NCBI GenBank assembly: GCA_015499995.1
Contig: JADNRV010000047.1
Coordinates: forward strand, 124,001 to 188,000
DNA: 64,000 nt
Reading direction: 5' to 3'
Source: Flammula alnicola
Taxonomy: Eukaryota > Basidiomycota > Agaricomycetes > Agaricales > Strophariaceae
How positions within the stretch are numbered: the first letter of the stretch is position 1; every line of letters starts with the position of its first letter. Shown one piece after another: positions 62,778 to 64,000 of the stretch. Below the pieces are notes generated by a model. The model did not search any database. It saw only the letters and a list, made by a program, of their open reading frames with translations, and was not told where the DNA came from. The position numbers and the translations under genes were made by a program.

Positions 62778-63955
62778 GATCGGACAATAAAAGCGCTCCC
62801 TATTGCCCAATGCAATTCCATGGTGAGATATGGACCCCGAGGACGACGCATAGCTCACCGACAAAACCATGCCAAAGACACCGCAAGGAATATGTAGAAA
62901 TTCTTTATCTGCGAATTTTTAGATTGGGGAGATGATTGTTATTGAAGACACGAACTTCAAGCAGCCTGATACATGGTCGGAAACAGAGGAGGTGCACAAG
63001 TGAAATCGAAGAACGCGTCGAACTAAAAATTACGTAAGGATCTGACAAATACGATGCGCCTTCGGCCCGGATGCCGTAAATTTTCTTACCTCCGACGGCG
63101 ACAACTCAATTTGCGTCTGCAAGGATAACCGTCAAATTGGTTACATAGACGCCCATATCACTGAATCACGTTGTTTACCGGCGTCAACGTGCGGTCCTTA
63201 TTTGATATCTCCGTTCCCCCGGACCGAACGAACAATCGGACACCATTGTTCTCGGGACGCACGCTCGTTAATTGGCTCTTCAGTCTCATGCCTCGCTTGA
63301 AACCGCAACTGTTTCCTTTTTCCCTGAGAGAAATGATGCAGCACTCCCCTCGTCCATTTCCTCCGACGTCTATCCGCCTTCTGAATTAGCAGACATGGGC
63401 GTAGAGAAAGTCTAGAGATAGTCGGAGCGGAAACCGCCAGCCCAGCGATCGCGAGTCGCGTATTTAAGCTCAAGAAGTACTATAAGCAATCGTGATCTCC
63501 TCAGTTAGAAATTCCGCGAGTTTCTACCCCCATCTATCTGCAGTGCTCTTGAGCTGCTTCTTTGTTTTGTGCAATGATATACGCTGCGAAGCGTACGAAG
63601 AATGTATATCCATATCTCGTCCATATCTTAAGCTTGACAGTAGTACCAAACCCGGAGCCCTCTCGATTCTCACTATCTTTAATATTTCACGGCCCACATG
63701 GCCTATAACTAGTAGCACATTCCTCACTAGCCAAATAGTCTTCGATAAATTATGGACTAACTGATCGTCTTGACCTTGATTTTGATTGTATATCGCAATC
63801 ACAATGGGTCATCTCGTGTTTTAGTTCGTGGACGAGTAGCTACGAAGTATTTTAGAAACTACTTAGAGGCCCCGAAATTCACTGTTGTCTTTTGCAAGAA
63901 ATAACTGGTTAATTGAGAGCGCAGGAGCTCAAAATAACCTTACGCAACTCTGCCG
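62778..63955. other. Intergenic, no supported gene
   Basis: Likely promoter of the minus-strand F-box gene on the left and flank of the tRNA on the right. Short open frames (for example 63,492-63,764) lack any support. Confidence 0.5.
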
Positions 63956-64000
63956 TCCGGTATGGTGTAACGGCTAACATTACCGCCTTTCACCCATATT
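63956..64000 (+). tRNA. tRNA-Glu (anticodon TTC), 5' part, cut by window end
   Basis: TCCGGTATGGTGTAACGGCT has the acceptor 5' strand, U8-equivalent and D-arm of eukaryotic tRNA-Glu. CTTTCAC follows as the anticodon loop, giving TTC. The bases after the loop (CCATATT) do not pair with the 5' anticodon stem (TACCG), so an intron after position 37 is likely. The 3' half lies outside the window. Confidence 0.75.

Overview
The window reads as nuclear DNA of a mushroom-forming basidiomycete (Agaricomycetes). Multi-exon genes carry short GT-AG introns of mostly 45-75 nt. The content fits that group: a family of F-box/leucine-rich-type genes of one fungal style, a secreted fungal class-I-type heme peroxidase, a GH105 pectin-side-chain enzyme, and a very large sacsin-like Hsp90-type ATPase. 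A 5' half of a tRNA-Glu lies at the right edge. Gene density is low, and much of the window is duplicated and decaying accessory sequence.

Left third (1-21.8 kb): two tandem minus-strand copies of one giant gene. The right copy (21,353 to 10,247) can be followed through every splice junction to a 2,719-residue equivalent with two sacsin-type ATPase modules and a C-terminal BTB/POZ domain. It is split by a 2,394-bp TIR DNA transposon that made a 2-bp target duplication, and it carries one 1-nt frameshift. The transposon holds two copies of a host gene fragment resembling a CTD-interaction domain (CID). The left copy (7,607 to beyond base 1) is broken by many 1-nt indels. The two copies are much more alike near their 5' ends than elsewhere, which suggests gene conversion.

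Middle (21.8-33 kb): a heme peroxidase pseudogene, an intact secreted GH105 hydrolase, an F-box remnant, and a long Ser/Pro-rich low-complexity gene of unknown function.

33-49 kb is a mosaic of segmental duplications. Three intact F-box genes (35.3, 40.7, 44.9 kb) sit in repeated units. Two units are tandem and about 4.1 kb long (40.64-44.58 and 44.76-48.80 kb). Each fuses an F-box gene to a 3' fragment of the membrane-protein gene at 57.9-60.5 kb and a 5' fragment of the Ser/Pro-rich gene. A 187-residue protein gene at 38 kb has a paralogue at 50.2 kb with the same intron position, and a decayed third copy at 35 kb.

Right part (49-64 kb): the 188-residue paralogue, a fourth F-box gene, an unrecognised 266-residue protein whose short repeat ends at successive exon ends, a single-pass membrane protein with a mucin-like N-terminal region and a long acidic tail, a fifth F-box gene on the minus strand, and the partial tRNA-Glu.

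Taken together, the locus is rich in predicted ubiquitin-ligase adaptors (F-box for SCF, BTB for cullin-3) and in a large ATPase family, with active duplication, gene-fragment shuffling and pseudogenisation.
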